Source of the DNA: Anaerolinea sp.
GTDB taxonomy: Bacteria; Chloroflexota; Anaerolineae; Anaerolineales; Anaerolineaceae
Direction: 5' to 3'
NCBI GenBank assembly: GCA_029975055.1
Contig: JARKPU010000058.1
Location: forward strand, 293,903-357,902
Length of the DNA: 64,000 nt
Under the pieces are notes generated by a model that saw only the letters and a list, made by a program, of their open reading frames with translations, did not search any database and was not told the DNA's origin. The position numbers and the translations under genes are program-made. Of the stretch, positions 24,948 through 34,831 are shown in pieces (the stretch's first letter is position 1; each line of letters opens with the position of its first letter).

Positions 24948-25019
24948 GGCGAGGTAGCTCAACGGTGGAGCAGTGGACTCATAAGCCATTGGTTGTGGGT
25001 TCGAATCCCACCCTCGCCA
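24948..25019 (+). tRNA. tRNA with CAU anticodon (elongator Met, possibly Ile2)
   Basis: The 72-base sequence folds as a cloverleaf. It has a 7-bp acceptor (GGCGAGG/CCTCGCC), a D arm GCTC/GAGC, an anticodon loop CTCATAA giving CAU, and a T arm GTGGG-TTCGAAT-CCCAC. The discriminator is A and CCA is not encoded. A G1-C72 pair rules out initiator tRNA. The top of the anticodon stem has an A31-G39 mismatch. Ile2 with lysidine at position 34 cannot be excluded. Confidence 0.93.
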
Positions 25020-25051
25020 CAGGGAAGCATCTTTGAGCGCAGCGGTTAAGA

Positions 25052-25813
25052 TCACCTGGCCGCTGCGTGATTGTTTAATATCACCACCTGACGTCGGCCG
25101 ATTTTGATGTGCCGGAGCTGCCGATAGCGCTCGTGGCGGATGGGTTGGTCCTTCCCGGCCGCGACAGCCACGATGGCATGCGGGGCAAGGCAGCCTCGCA
25201 GTGCCTCCAGCATGCGCCAGACCGGCGGGGCGGTAACATCCGGCTGGGCCACCTCCCAGGCGGATTTCCACCCATAAGGCACGTCGCTGATGACCAGGTC
25301 CACTTTCTCACCGCCCAGCCCGGCAAGCACCTGCTCCGGTTGGAGGGCGTCGGCCTGGAAGATGCGCACCTCGGGTGCTGCGGGGCGGCCTGCCAGTAGT
25401 TCGCGCAGAGCGGCTGCCTGTTGGAGCGCGGAGGCATGCGAAGGCTTCTTGAATTTCGTGTAGAGATCGGCAAGTTGCTGCTCGCGCTGTTCCAGGCCTG
25501 CCGGGTTGAGCAGCGAGAGGTTGCGCCCGGCCAACGAAAGGGCATCGGGGTCGATATCCGAGGCGCTGATCCTGCTGAAGGCTCCCGGCTGGAGAAAGGC
25601 GAGCACCGCCAGGTGATATGCGCCCCCGCAGCACGGATCGTAGAGGTGGTAGGGCGGGGCATGACCGCTCTCGGCGAGCAATCCAGCGCATTGCGCGAAG
25701 ATCTCGGCGGCCAGGCGCACGGGGAACGCCGTGTGACCGGGAAGGGCGTAGAAAACGCCGCCCGGCGAGAAGAGCGAGAAATCGCGGCGCGCCTGCTCAA
25801 AACGGTACGGCAT
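25052..25813 (-). CDS. aviRa: AviRa-type 23S rRNA methyltransferase
   Basis: The 253-residue protein is a Rossmann methyltransferase. It has the AviRa-like opening SPGG..YALPGHTAFPVRLAAEIF, the DPCCGGAYHL SAM-binding loop, SDIDPDALSLA, LLNPAGL and the catalytic-type SDVPYGWKS. AviRa of the avilamycin producer methylates a guanine of 23S rRNA and gives orthosomycin resistance. Similarity was judged from memory of that family, not by a search. No antibiotic biosynthesis genes are nearby, so a housekeeping rRNA methylation is as likely as resistance. No Shine-Dalgarno sequence is visible before the ATG. It converges on the tRNA gene. Confidence 0.75.
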   Translation of the reverse strand: MPYRFEQARRDFSLFSPGGVFYALPGHTAFPVRLAAEIFAQCAGLLAESGHAPPYHLYDPCCGGAYHLAVLAFLQPGAFSRISASDIDPDALSLAGRNLSLLNPAGLEQREQQLADLYTKFKKPSHASALQQAAALRELLAGRPAAPEVRIFQADALQPEQVLAGLGGEKVDLVISDVPYGWKSAWEVAQPDVTAPPVWRMLEALRGCLAPHAIVAVAAGKDQPIRHERYRQLRHIKIGRRQVVILNNHAAAR

Positions 25814-25870
25814 GGTTAAAGAAGGATCGAAAACGACGCCGGATTTTCGTGTAGCCGTTGCGGCCCGGCT

Positions 25871-26302
25871 TCATATCACCTTTTTGCGCGGCCTGGGCTT
25901 GAGCTCCAGCAGGCGGCGCACGTCCGCCAGGTCCTGCTCGGATTCCACGCGGATGAACAGCCAGCGCCCGTCGTGAAACTGGGGTGTTTCGCGCACCAGC
26001 GCAGCGACGCGCTCGCCCAGCGGCAGGGTCAGCGCCTGTTCCACCTCCACTTTACCGAGCACGACCTGCGCGGTGAACCCGTCAACCTGCGGGTAGAGCG
26101 TGGTGACAGCCCGCCCGGAGCGTTTATACCAGCGGTTCCAACCATAGTTCTTCCCGCCGTAGGTCAGCTGCCCTTCGATCAGAAAGGTCTCTGCCAGCCA
26201 GGCGGTCAGGCCTGCCCACAAGGGGTAGGCCTCACCCATGGCGGTTTGCAGGTCTTCTTCGGTGGGCGGTTTCGTCTTATCAACAAAATATCCGATGCCC
26301 AT
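25871..26302 (-). CDS. DUF3788-family protein
   Basis: This 143-residue protein carries the DUF3788 style: DKTKPPTEEDLQTAMGEAYPLW at the N-terminus, YGGKNYGW near residue 50 and a mixed strand/helix body. The family is widespread and has no established function. AAGGA is seven bases before the ATG at 26302. The gene is 57 bases upstream of the AviRa-like gene on the same strand and may be co-transcribed with it. Confidence 0.8.
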   Translation of the reverse strand: MGIGYFVDKTKPPTEEDLQTAMGEAYPLWAGLTAWLAETFLIEGQLTYGGKNYGWNRWYKRSGRAVTTLYPQVDGFTAQVVLGKVEVEQALTLPLGERVAALVRETPQFHDGRWLFIRVESEQDLADVRRLLELKPRPRKKVI

Positions 26303-26391
26303 CGCTCATTCCTTTCAGGAGTATTATAGCGCGCTCCACATCGGCCATGCCCGCAGGCGCGGCTCGATGCTACAATTGGCATGAGGCGCAC

Positions 26392-27294
26392 ATGGACTAC
26401 TCATTTCAGCGGTACTTACTGGCCAAGCGCAGTGTTGATGACCGGGCGCTCAACCGGCGCGTCTGGCAGGCGCTCCTCGAGCACCTGGCGGGCGTGGAGG
26501 GGCGACCTTCGCTCTACGCTCTGGAGCTGGGCGGGGGCATCGGCACGATGTTCGAGCGCCTGGTGGAATGGGGAGCGCTGGCGCGGGCCGAGTACAGCCT
26601 GGTCGATGACCAGCCGGAGAACATTGCCTACGGCATGGAGCACCTTGCACGCTGGGGGTTGCATCAAGGTTTAAAGGTCGCATCTTACGAGCGCCGGTTG
26701 TTTTTCCAGGGGCGCGATACGGCCTTCCAGGTCGATTTTTACCCTGAAACGGTGCAAGAATTCGCGGAGCGGGAAAGGGGGCGGCGCGTGTGGGATCTTA
26801 TTGTTGCGCATGCGTTCCTCGACCTGGTGGATGTGCCTCTTCTGCTGGATGACCTGCGCATGCTCACGCGGCAGGGCGGGCTGCTCTACCTGACGATTAA
26901 CTTCGACGGCCTCACCGCGCTGGAGCCGCCGCTCGACGCCAACCTGGATGAGCGCATCATGGCGCTCTATCACCGCTCGATGGACACGCGCACAAGCGGC
27001 GGCGGCAGCCGCAGCGGGAGGCGTCTGTTTGGTTGGCTGCGCGATGCCGGCCTGCGCATCATCGATGCGGGCGGTTCCGATTGGACGGTCTTCGCCAGAG
27101 ATGGGCGCTACGGCGGCGATGAAGCCTACTTTTTGCACTTCATCCTGCACTTCTTCGAGGAATCCTTGCAGGGCAGCCCGGAGCTGGCGCCGGGAGAGCT
27201 GGAGCGCTGGCTGGCTGCGCGCAGGAGGCAGATCGACACCGGCGAGCTGGTTTATATCGCACACCAGATGGATTTCCTGGTGGAGGTGCCCTGA
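26392..27294 (+). CDS. Class I SAM-dependent methyltransferase-like protein
   Basis: The 300-residue protein has a Rossmann SAM-binding start, [17 protein letters not shown] (motif I), an acidic motif II near SLVDDQ, and a motif around [13 protein letters not shown] followed by [13 protein letters not shown]. These are typical of class I methyltransferases. The substrate is unknown. The ATG at 26392 has GAGG five bases upstream and a TACAAT -10 box at 26371-26376, implying a very short leader. A low-complexity GGGSRSG stretch sits near residue 205. It ends about 90 bases before lspA. Confidence 0.78.
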   Translation: MDYSFQRYLLAKRSVDDRALNRRVWQALLEHLAGVEGRPSLYALELGGGIGTMFERLVEWGALARAEYSLVDDQPENIAYGMEHLARWGLHQGLKVASYERRLFFQGRDTAFQVDFYPETVQEFAERERGRRVWDLIVAHAFLDLVDVPLLLDDLRMLTRQGGLLYLTINFDGLTALEPPLDANLDERIMALYHRSMDTRTSGGGSRSGRRLFGWLRDAGLRIIDAGGSDWTVFARDGRYGGDEAYFLHFILHFFEESLQGSPELAPGELERWLAARRRQIDTGELVYIAHQMDFLVEVP

Positions 27295-27385
27295 AGGCGG
27301 TTCCTTAGCTGCTCCCTCTACATGTTGGCTGGAAACGACGTTTCTTTTGGTAAAATGGGCAGAACCTGACTGGAGAAAACCACCG

Positions 27386-27925
27386 TTGAAGAAATCCTAC
27401 ACGCGCGATTACCTGATCCTGTTCTTCACTGCCGCTTTGATCATTGCTCTGGACCAGTTCACCAAAGTGCTCATCCGCCAGAACCTCGCACTGGGCGAGG
27501 TCTGGTCGCCCTGGCCGTGGCTGACGCCCTATGCACGTATCGTTCACTGGTATAACACCGGCGCGGCGCTTGGAATCTTCAAGGGCGGCGGGAATATTTT
27601 TATCGTGCTGGCAATCGTCGTCGCGCTCGGGATCATCTATTACTTCCCGCGCGTGCCCGCCGGTGATTGGTCGCTGCGCCTGGCGATGGGCCTTCAACTG
27701 GGCGGCGCGCTGGGGAATATGATCGACCGGCTGACGGTGGGCCAGGTGACCGATTTCATTTCGGTCGGGAACTTCCCGGTGTTTAACGTGGCCGATTCGA
27801 GCATCACCATCGGGGTGATTGTGCTCCTCCTGGGCGTTTACCTGCAAGAACGCGCCCAAAAGAAAGCCGAGGCGGCGAAAGCGGCGGCTTCTCAGGCTGC
27901 CAACGACGGGAAGAGCATGCCATGA
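27386..27925 (+). CDS. lspA: Prolipoprotein signal peptidase (signal peptidase II)
   Basis: The protein of about 179 residues has four hydrophobic segments and the LspA catalytic blocks: [21 protein letters not shown] (first Asp) and [11 protein letters not shown] (second Asp). It cleaves signal peptides from lipid-modified prolipoproteins. The start is a TTG at 27386 with TGGAGA nine bases upstream; a TAAAAT box lies at 27351-27356. The Lys/Ala-rich tail (~155-179) is unusual but harmless. It overlaps rluD by four bases. Two lipoprotein substrates and Lgt are encoded in the same window. Confidence 0.93.
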   Translation: MKKSYTRDYLILFFTAALIIALDQFTKVLIRQNLALGEVWSPWPWLTPYARIVHWYNTGAALGIFKGGGNIFIVLAIVVALGIIYYFPRVPAGDWSLRLAMGLQLGGALGNMIDRLTVGQVTDFISVGNFPVFNVADSSITIGVIVLLLGVYLQERAQKKAEAAKAAASQAANDGKSMP

Positions 27926-28854
27926 TCTCCGATTCCCAGGTGTTCACCTGCCAGGAAGAGCAGGCCGGGCGGCTGGATAAATTCCTCGTTGGCTGCCTGC
28001 CCGGTTACAGCCGCGCGCGCCTGCAGGCTTTGATCCGCGACGGGCAGGTGAGCGTGAACGGGAAACCGGCATCCAAAGCCGGGCAGATCATCGAAGCGGG
28101 GGCGCAAGTGGTTGTGTGCATCCCGCCCGCGCAGCCGGGCGACCTGGCGGCCGAAGCCATTCCGCTGGAGGTTCTCTTCGAGAACGCCGATCTGATGGTG
28201 GTGAACAAACCGGCAGGGATGGTCGTCCACCCGGCGCCGGGACATGCCGGCGGAACCCTGGTGAACGCCGCCCTGGCGCATGCGCCGGATATGGAGGGCA
28301 TCGGCGGTGAGGTGCGGCCGGGGCTTGTCCACCGGCTGGATAAAGACACGTCCGGCCTGATCCTGCTGGCAAAGAACGACCACGCTCAACAATGGCTGCA
28401 GGAACAGTTCAGCCGGCGCAGCGTGCAGAAGGCATACATTGCGCTGGTTGACGGCCGCCCGCCCACCCCGCGCGGGCGCATCGAAGCGCCCATCGGGCGC
28501 GACCCGCTGCACCGCAAGAAAATGACGATCACCCCTGAAGGCAAAGGGCGGGCGGCCGTCAGCGAGTATGCCACGCTGGAGACCTTCCCTGAACATACCT
28601 TGCTGGAAGTGCACCCGCTCACCGGGCGCACTCACCAGATCCGCGTGCACCTGGCCTTCCTGGGCTGCCCCGTGACGGGCGATACCGTCTATGGGCGGCG
28701 AAAACCCAGCCTGGAGCTGCGGCGGCACTTCTTACACGCGCATCGCCTGACGATCATCCTGCCTGGGGAGAGTTCTCCGCGCACCTTTGAGGCGCCCCTC
28801 CCCGCGGAACTGGCCCAGGCGCTATCACAACTTCGAAAGGCAAGCCTGCTATGA
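27922..28854 (+). CDS. rluD: RluD-type 23S rRNA pseudouridine synthase
   Basis: The 310-residue protein has an N-terminal S4 domain (~15-65, [22 protein letters not shown]), the catalytic motif [13 protein letters not shown] (Asp nucleophile) and a [10 protein letters not shown] motif. This is the RluA/RluC/RluD family; the S4 domain and LspA linkage (as in many bacteria) favour RluD, which modifies helix 69 of 23S rRNA. The start overlaps the lspA stop (ATGA). Confidence 0.92.
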   Translation: MISDSQVFTCQEEQAGRLDKFLVGCLPGYSRARLQALIRDGQVSVNGKPASKAGQIIEAGAQVVVCIPPAQPGDLAAEAIPLEVLFENADLMVVNKPAGMVVHPAPGHAGGTLVNAALAHAPDMEGIGGEVRPGLVHRLDKDTSGLILLAKNDHAQQWLQEQFSRRSVQKAYIALVDGRPPTPRGRIEAPIGRDPLHRKKMTITPEGKGRAAVSEYATLETFPEHTLLEVHPLTGRTHQIRVHLAFLGCPVTGDTVYGRRKPSLELRRHFLHAHRLTIILPGESSPRTFEAPLPAELAQALSQLRKASLL

Positions 28855-29915
28855 TGGAATGCATCGATCTACGCTCCGATACGGTGACCCTTCCCACCCC
28901 TGAAATGCGCGCCGCCATGGCTTCCGCCGAAGTGGGCGATGATGTGTATGGCGAGGACCCCACCGTCAACCGTCTGGAAGCGCTGGCGGCGGAAAAAATG
29001 GGCAAAGAAGCGGGGCTCTTCGTCCCTTCCGGGACGATGGGCAACCTCGCGGCGGTGCTGGCGCATTGCGCGCGCGGCGATGAGATCATCCAGGGCAGCA
29101 AAGGGCACACCTTCCTCTTCGAGGCCGGCGGCTCGGCTGCGCTGGGAGGCGTGCACTCCTTCCTGGTGCCCAACCAGCCGGATGGCAGCATCCGCCTGGA
29201 AGATATCCGCGAAGCGGTGCGCTCGGAAGATGAACACGAACCGGTCAGCCGCCTGGTCATCCTGGAAAACACGCACAACCGCTGCGGCGGGACGGTGCTC
29301 TCGAAAGCATATATCGACAGCGTGGGAGATCTGGCGAAGGAATTGGGCCTTAAGCTGCACATTGACGGCGCGCGCATCTTCAATGCCGCCGTGGCGCTGG
29401 GCATCCCGGCTGGAGAACTCGTGCGGGCGGCCGATTCGGTCACGTTCTGCCTGAGCAAGGGGCTGTGCGCGCCGGTCGGCTCGGTGCTGTGCGGCTCGAA
29501 GGAATTCATCGCGCGCGCCCATCGCATGCGCAAGCTCCTCGGCGGCGGGATGCGCCAGGCGGGCGTGCTGGCCGCGGCGGGAATCGTGGCGCTGGAAACG
29601 ATGATCGACCGGCTGGCAGAAGACCACGCTCGGGCGCGCCGGCTGGCCGAAGAACTGGCGCTGGTGCCGGGCCTGGAAGTCGATACGCTGCGCCCGCAAA
29701 GCAACATGGTTTACCTTCACCTTGCGGATTGGGTGCCATTGGATGCGCCGCAGGTGTACGAGCGGATGGCCCGCCTGGGCGTCAAAGTTGACGCGGCCAG
29801 CCGGCGGGGCTTCCGGCTGGTGACGCACTATTATGTGGATGACGAGGGCATCGAGCGGACGGTCGGCGCTTTCAAGCAGGTGCTGGCCGAAGTGGGGCAG
29901 GTTCTGCCCGGCTGA
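28851..29915 (+). CDS. ltaE: Low-specificity L-threonine aldolase
   Basis: The 354-residue PLP enzyme begins with [16 protein letters not shown] and has the EDPTVNRLE segment. The PLP-binding lysine is in [12 protein letters not shown] and the cofactor Asp in [13 protein letters not shown]. It cleaves L-threonine or L-allo-threonine to glycine and acetaldehyde. The ATG overlaps the rluD stop by four bases, so it belongs to the lspA operon. Acetaldehyde is also a product of the DeoC reaction, but a link is speculative. Confidence 0.93.
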   Translation: MMECIDLRSDTVTLPTPEMRAAMASAEVGDDVYGEDPTVNRLEALAAEKMGKEAGLFVPSGTMGNLAAVLAHCARGDEIIQGSKGHTFLFEAGGSAALGGVHSFLVPNQPDGSIRLEDIREAVRSEDEHEPVSRLVILENTHNRCGGTVLSKAYIDSVGDLAKELGLKLHIDGARIFNAAVALGIPAGELVRAADSVTFCLSKGLCAPVGSVLCGSKEFIARAHRMRKLLGGGMRQAGVLAAAGIVALETMIDRLAEDHARARRLAEELALVPGLEVDTLRPQSNMVYLHLADWVPLDAPQVYERMARLGVKVDAASRRGFRLVTHYYVDDEGIERTVGAFKQVLAEVGQVLPG

Positions 29916-29930
29916 ACCGCTTTCCCTGCC

Positions 29931-31499
29931 TTAAGCTTTCTTCTCGGCCAACCTGGGATTTGCCTCGGGCACCGGCTCGATCTGGTCGCGGCCGCGCTCT
30001 TTGGCCACGTACAGGCGCCGGTCGGCCAGGTCGATGAGCAAATCGACCTGATCGGCTTCCAGCGGGAAGACGGCGATTCCCTGGCTGATCGTCGGCGGAG
30101 GGATGCGGCGGTGCTCACGGTCATACAACTCCAGCCGGGTTATCGCCACACGGATGCGTTCGGCCACTTGCAGCGCCTGCCTGCCCGTGCTGTTTGGCAG
30201 CGCAATAGTGAATTCCTCGCCGCCCCAGCGGCCCAACAGATCGGTGCTCTTGATGTACCCCCGGATCAGGCCCGTCAGGCTCACCAGCACCTGGTCGCCT
30301 ACCTGGTGGCCATAAGTGTCGTTATATTGCTTGAAGAAATCCACGTCCAGCATGATCAGGCTGAGCGGGTAACCGCCGGTTAGGGCCTTTTCGGCTTCGG
30401 CAGCCAGGCTTTTGAGGAAATTCCCGTGGTTAAGCGCGCCGGTCAGGCTGTCTTCCATGGAACGGCGTTCCACTTCGGCGTGGTGGGTGGCATTATCGAG
30501 CGAAATCGAGGCCTGCTGGGCAAAGTTCTCGAGCAATTCGAGGTCGGCGGCGTCGAAAGCCTCGCGGCGGTATGAAGCCACGGCCACGATGCCATACACC
30601 ATATCTTTCGATTGCAGCGGGATGCCCATCCACGAAAGGCTGATGTGCGGTTTGCCGATCATCAGGCTGGGCAGGCCGAGCTGGGGCAGCTGGATGATCG
30701 TATCGGTCAATAATAGCGGCTTGCGGTGCTTCAGCACCCAGCCGGCCAGCGAGCCATCCACAGGGATGGAGGTGGAGGGGAAGAACTCGCCGTCATCGTA
30801 GAAAAGCTCGAAATCAATCAGGTCGTCATGCACAAAACCGATGTAATAGGTATCGGCGTCCAGCACCGATTGAATGGCGGCGCTCATCAGCGAAACCACC
30901 TGCGAAATTTCAATCGAAAAGGCCAGGCTGCGCGTCATCTGGTTGACGACGGCGAGGCGTTGAAAATGCCTTTGAATATGATCGAGCAATAAACAAACCG
31001 TCTCGGTAAGAACGATGGACGCTAAAACAACTTCGACATGTTGGAGCGTGGTGACCTGAACCGGGGCTTTTTGCACGATCAGGGGTAGAAAATGGTAGGT
31101 CAACAGCGAACAGGCTACAAAAGCATAGGTATACCAGCGCCCGGCGAGAACCGCCGAGCCAAGCAGGAGAATGAGATAGGTGAATAAGCTGATCCCCGGC
31201 AGGCTGTTCTTTTCGAGAATGGTGAGCCACGCGATGACAAGACCGTTGACCAGCACCAACAGCCACCAGAGAATCGAACGCCACCGGCCGAAGGCGATGA
31301 TCAGAGCGGGGAGAAACAGAGCGTAAATAAAACCGAATGAGCCGGTCAGGATATTCATCCAGCGCTGGTAGGTGGTCAGGTCGGCGATAGCGCCGTACAT
31401 AATTACGCTGACGCTGACAAGCAGGCTGGCGATAACTGCTGGCAATCCCAGTTGCCGACTGTGCAATGGGTTTGCATCGGATGAGGTGAAGAAAGACAT
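29931..31499 (-). CDS. Membrane diguanylate cyclase with GAF domain
   Basis: The 522-residue protein has about six hydrophobic N-terminal segments (~20-180), a GAF domain (~190-340) and a C-terminal GGDEF domain (~350-510). The active-site variant is GRWGGEEF, which is competent. At the inhibitory I-site position the pattern is KSTD rather than RxxD, so product inhibition may be weak. It makes cyclic di-GMP at the membrane. It begins two bases after the HD-GYP gene ends, so the opposing activities share an operon. It converges on ltaE with a 15-base gap. Confidence 0.93.
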   Translation of the reverse strand: MSFFTSSDANPLHSRQLGLPAVIASLLVSVSVIMYGAIADLTTYQRWMNILTGSFGFIYALFLPALIIAFGRWRSILWWLLVLVNGLVIAWLTILEKNSLPGISLFTYLILLLGSAVLAGRWYTYAFVACSLLTYHFLPLIVQKAPVQVTTLQHVEVVLASIVLTETVCLLLDHIQRHFQRLAVVNQMTRSLAFSIEISQVVSLMSAAIQSVLDADTYYIGFVHDDLIDFELFYDDGEFFPSTSIPVDGSLAGWVLKHRKPLLLTDTIIQLPQLGLPSLMIGKPHISLSWMGIPLQSKDMVYGIVAVASYRREAFDAADLELLENFAQQASISLDNATHHAEVERRSMEDSLTGALNHGNFLKSLAAEAEKALTGGYPLSLIMLDVDFFKQYNDTYGHQVGDQVLVSLTGLIRGYIKSTDLLGRWGGEEFTIALPNSTGRQALQVAERIRVAITRLELYDREHRRIPPPTISQGIAVFPLEADQVDLLIDLADRRLYVAKERGRDQIEPVPEANPRLAEKKA

Positions 31500-31501
31500 A
31501 T

Positions 31502-33706
31502 TTAGTTTATCGGATAAGCAGGCAACGGCAATTCAGGAGCAACCCGTTCAAGCAATTGAACGATTTGTGGATCGAAGAGGATCCCGGATTGGGATTTAAT
31601 ATATTCTAACGCATCTTGAATAGAAATGTGTTTCCTGTACACTCGATCCGAGGTCAAAGCCTCGAAGACATCCGCAACGATAAAGATGCGCGCCAGGAAG
31701 GGGATTTGCTCACCGGCCAGGCCGTTTGGATATCCGCTGCCATCCCACCGTTCGTGATGGTTGGCAATGATCGATTTCGCCTCCGATAAGAATGGAATGC
31801 CTTTAATGATTTCGGCGCCGATGACGGGGTGCTTGCGCATGAGGTCCCATTCCTGGCTGTCCAGAGCGCCGTTTTTCAATAAGATTGTGTCGCTGATGCC
31901 GATCTTGCCGATATCGTGCAGGAGCGCGCCGCGCTGGAGCGCTTTCAGCTCATCCGGCGAGATGTTGGCGGCCTTCCCGATGGCCAGGGCGATCTGCGAC
32001 ACGCGCTGGGTGTGCGCCTCGGTCTCGTGGTCGCGGGCGTCGAGTGCGTTCATCAACGCAAAGAGCGTCTGATCATACGACTTTTCGAGCCGCTCGTAGG
32101 CCGAGGCGATCTGGCTGGCCTGGGCGCGCGTCTCCGAGAGCAGGATGGAGCGTTCGAGGGCAACCGATGCCTGGTTGATGAGAATGCGAATCTCCTCGAC
32201 GGGCCGGTGGCTGTGCTGCGAGCTGTCGCCCAATTGCAGCCAGAGCGCGCCGTAACAGCGCCTTTGGGTTTGGATCGGTATGGCAATGCGCGATTCGCCG
32301 TCGTTGACCGCCTGGTAGATGATCTGGTGGGTGTTGATGGCCTGAGTGATCATCTCGTCAGGGTGGTGGATTTCCGGGTCATCGGCGGGGAAAATGATGC
32401 TTGCCTCGACCTGCTTGTGCTCGGAGACGAGCACCAGGCCGCAGCTGCTGGCCTGGAAGAGACGGTAAGCCGTGCGGGCGATCACCTGCGCAGCAGTCGT
32501 CAGGTCGTCGGATTCGGCGATGCGGATGCTCAGGTCGTAGAAGAGCTGGGTAGATTTGAGGGTCGAGCGCAATTCGCCATCCAACAGGCAGCGCTCGATC
32601 GAGACGGCGGCATGCGAACCGAGCAGGTTGAGCAGGAATTCATCGTGCTCGGTGAACTGGGCTGCCGTCCGTTTGCCGAACACCAGGATCACCCCGGCGA
32701 GGTGGCTGTCGAGCAGGATGGGTGTGGCCAGCAGAGAGCGGAACTCGCCCGCGTCGAACGGCAAAGAGGCGGTGCGCTTATCTTTGCGGATGTCGCGCAC
32801 GCGCAAGGTGGCCCGAGATTGATGCACATCATTCAACAGGGCGTGCAGGCCTGAACGCGTTGCCTCGAACATCAAGGGGGCTTTCCCTGAGGTTCCGGTC
32901 TTCCACTCATCCTCTTCGTTGATCGCCACGAGCGCATAGCTGGCTTTGGTGGAACGCCGCGCGATCTCGGCCACGCGGTCGAGCAGTTGATCGGGGTTGA
33001 GGGTGGTCGAAAGGCCGGCTGCCGATTCGACCAGGTCGGCGAGTGCCTGGCGGTTGCGGTCGTTATCCCAGGCCACCACCAGGCGGTTGCCGAGCGCTTC
33101 CACGTAGGGCAGGTCTTCTGGGTCGAAGGAGTTCGCCTCGCGGTCGGCGAGGAGGATGACGCCCTCGAGGAACCCTTTGTGCATCAAGGGGACGACAAGC
33201 TGCGAGCGGTAGGTCTGCGTCCCAATTTCCAGCTGCTCCAGCAAGTCACCCTTATCCTGGCTGACCAGCGAGCGGTGGGCGCGGATGGCGCGCCCGACCA
33301 GCCCACGGGTGAGGCTGTGGCGGTATTTCTGCGACAGGCTGACCGAATCTTCACCACTGGCTGCGGTGAGCACCAGGCGCTGTTCGATGGGGTTGTGAAC
33401 CAGGATGGCTGCCAGGCTGCATTTGAAGGCCGTGCACAGCATATTGGCGGCCAGTTGCGCCTCCACAGGCTGGTCGAGCATGCTCTCGAGCTGCCGGCTG
33501 AATTCATTCAGGCTGAGGAGCTGTTCATTGCGGATGCGTTCGACGAGCAGTTTGTGCTCGAGGTCTTCGACCTGGCGCTGCAATTCTTCGATCTGTTCGG
33601 GTGCACTGCCGGGGGTGGGGTTTAAATCCGTAGAGTTCCTGGACACATTTTTGTCACTCAGGAGAGCCGGCTTTACCTGTCGTCCAAGAACCCGCGATTG
33701 ATTCAT
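31502..33706 (-). CDS. Multi-GAF HD-GYP phosphodiesterase
   Basis: The 734-residue soluble protein has a short N-terminal coiled coil (~30-60), three GAF-like regions (~70-210, ~225-370, ~380-525) and a C-terminal HD-GYP domain (~540-715). The HD-GYP marks are HTQRVSQ, LLHDIGKIGI and HHERWDGSGYPNG. HD-GYP enzymes degrade c-di-GMP to pGpG or GMP, or act on related dinucleotides. Cytoplasmic GAF inputs suggest small-ligand control. It is the upstream gene of the pair with the diguanylate cyclase. Confidence 0.93.
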   Translation of the reverse strand: MNQSRVLGRQVKPALLSDKNVSRNSTDLNPTPGSAPEQIEELQRQVEDLEHKLLVERIRNEQLLSLNEFSRQLESMLDQPVEAQLAANMLCTAFKCSLAAILVHNPIEQRLVLTAASGEDSVSLSQKYRHSLTRGLVGRAIRAHRSLVSQDKGDLLEQLEIGTQTYRSQLVVPLMHKGFLEGVILLADREANSFDPEDLPYVEALGNRLVVAWDNDRNRQALADLVESAAGLSTTLNPDQLLDRVAEIARRSTKASYALVAINEEDEWKTGTSGKAPLMFEATRSGLHALLNDVHQSRATLRVRDIRKDKRTASLPFDAGEFRSLLATPILLDSHLAGVILVFGKRTAAQFTEHDEFLLNLLGSHAAVSIERCLLDGELRSTLKSTQLFYDLSIRIAESDDLTTAAQVIARTAYRLFQASSCGLVLVSEHKQVEASIIFPADDPEIHHPDEMITQAINTHQIIYQAVNDGESRIAIPIQTQRRCYGALWLQLGDSSQHSHRPVEEIRILINQASVALERSILLSETRAQASQIASAYERLEKSYDQTLFALMNALDARDHETEAHTQRVSQIALAIGKAANISPDELKALQRGALLHDIGKIGISDTILLKNGALDSQEWDLMRKHPVIGAEIIKGIPFLSEAKSIIANHHERWDGSGYPNGLAGEQIPFLARIFIVADVFEALTSDRVYRKHISIQDALEYIKSQSGILFDPQIVQLLERVAPELPLPAYPIN

Positions 33707-33894
33707 GCGCGATAACGATATTCTTTCTTCAAATCAGGTTGTGTTCACATTTCTCTCCCCACCCAACTCCCCGTAAAGTGAAGCATAACATACGCGGTTC
33801 CCATTTTCAATCGAAATGCATTTCACATTCGTTATATTTTCCGCCCGGCAGATGCGCGGGTGAGGTGAATAGAAGGCGAGCAGGCAATCTTTGA

Positions 33895-33900
33895 TATAAT
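33895..33900 (+). promoter_or_regulatory. -10 box upstream of purine nucleoside phosphorylase
   Basis: TATAAT stands 66 bases before the phosphorylase ATG. No good -35 is seen, so assignment rests on this box alone. The rest of the 260-base gap (33707-33966) is AT-rich with a small palindrome GAAATGCATTTC at 33813-33824. Confidence 0.5.
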
Positions 33901-33966
33901 CACGAAGAAGGACTGGAATACCTGGGAGGGAGTCTCAAATCATGTTGCCAACCGGCAGGAGGTTTC

Positions 33967-34812
33967 ATGCGGGAATTTCTTACTCTGGCTGAAATTGACC
34001 AGGCCGTTCAGGCTGTTCGCGCGAAGCTCACGGCCCAACCGACCGTCGGCCTGGTTTTGGGCTCTGGGCTGGGCGGCCTGGCAGAGCGGGTGGAAAACCC
34101 GGTCGTCATCCCGTATGATGCAATTCCCTTCTGGCCTCAATCCACCGTGCCGGGGCACGTGGGCAGGCTGCTTTGCGGCAGCCTGTTTGGTGCGCAGGTA
34201 CTCGTCCAACAGGGACGGGCACATTTCTATGAGGGTTACTCGATGGCCGAGGTCACTCTGCCGGTGCGGGTGATGAAACGGCTGGGGATCGACACGCTCA
34301 TCCTCACCAACGCTGCCGGGGCGATCAACCCCGCCTACCAGCCCGGCGAAGTGATGTTGATCACCGATCACATTTCTCTGGTCGGGATGACGGGCTTCAA
34401 CCCTTTGCGCGGGCCGAACCTGGACGAATTTGGCCCGCGTTTTCCCGATATGAGCCAGGTGTATGACCGCGGCCTGGCGGAATTGGCCCGTACCGCAGCC
34501 GCCGGCGCAGGAATCCGCCTGCACGAAGGCGTTTACTGTGGCCTCTCTGGGCCGTCGTTCGAATCGCCGGCCGATCTGCGCTTCTTGCGCGTCATCGGAG
34601 CAGATGCCGTGGGTATGTCCACCGTGCCCGAAGCGATCGTTGCGCGGCATTCCGGCATGCGCACGCTGGGCCTTTCAGGCATCAGCAACAAGGCCAACCT
34701 GGATGGCAACACGCTCACCACGCATGAAGAGGTGCTCGAGGCCGGTAAAATGATCGTCCCGAAGCTCGAGACGATCATCGAGCGCGTGTTGCGCAGGCTT
34801 CAGGTGCCGTGA
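33967..34812 (+). CDS. punA: Purine nucleoside phosphorylase (trimeric type)
   Basis: The 281-residue protein has the family-2 phosphorylase marks: phosphate loop LGSGLGGLAE, PGHVGRL, GRAHFYEGYS, LTNAAGAIN, GPSFESPAD and the purine-site GADAVGMSTVPE with a SNKANL segment. It splits inosine and guanosine (and deoxy forms) to base plus ribose 1-phosphate. GGAGG precedes the ATG. The length and TVPE/SNKA residues fit the trimeric 6-oxopurine-specific form rather than hexameric DeoD. Confidence 0.93.
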   Translation: MREFLTLAEIDQAVQAVRAKLTAQPTVGLVLGSGLGGLAERVENPVVIPYDAIPFWPQSTVPGHVGRLLCGSLFGAQVLVQQGRAHFYEGYSMAEVTLPVRVMKRLGIDTLILTNAAGAINPAYQPGEVMLITDHISLVGMTGFNPLRGPNLDEFGPRFPDMSQVYDRGLAELARTAAAGAGIRLHEGVYCGLSGPSFESPADLRFLRVIGADAVGMSTVPEAIVARHSGMRTLGLSGISNKANLDGNTLTTHEEVLEAGKMIVPKLETIIERVLRRLQVP

Positions 34813-34831
34813 AAATTGCGCCAATTTCCTG

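Noticed and set aside
24948..25019. Initiator tRNA-fMet
   Set aside because: The first pair is G-C, not the C-A mismatch of initiator tRNAs, and the three G-C pairs in the anticodon stem are absent.
26948..27385. A long N-terminal extension of lspA
   Set aside because: The upstream part overlaps the methyltransferase gene in another frame and is low-complexity; the lspA start at TTG 27386 has a ribosome site and the normal family length.
33813..33824. Palindrome GAAATGCATTTC as an operator
   Set aside because: It is short and sits in an AT-rich gap with no other copy noticed near the neighbouring genes; too weak to assign.
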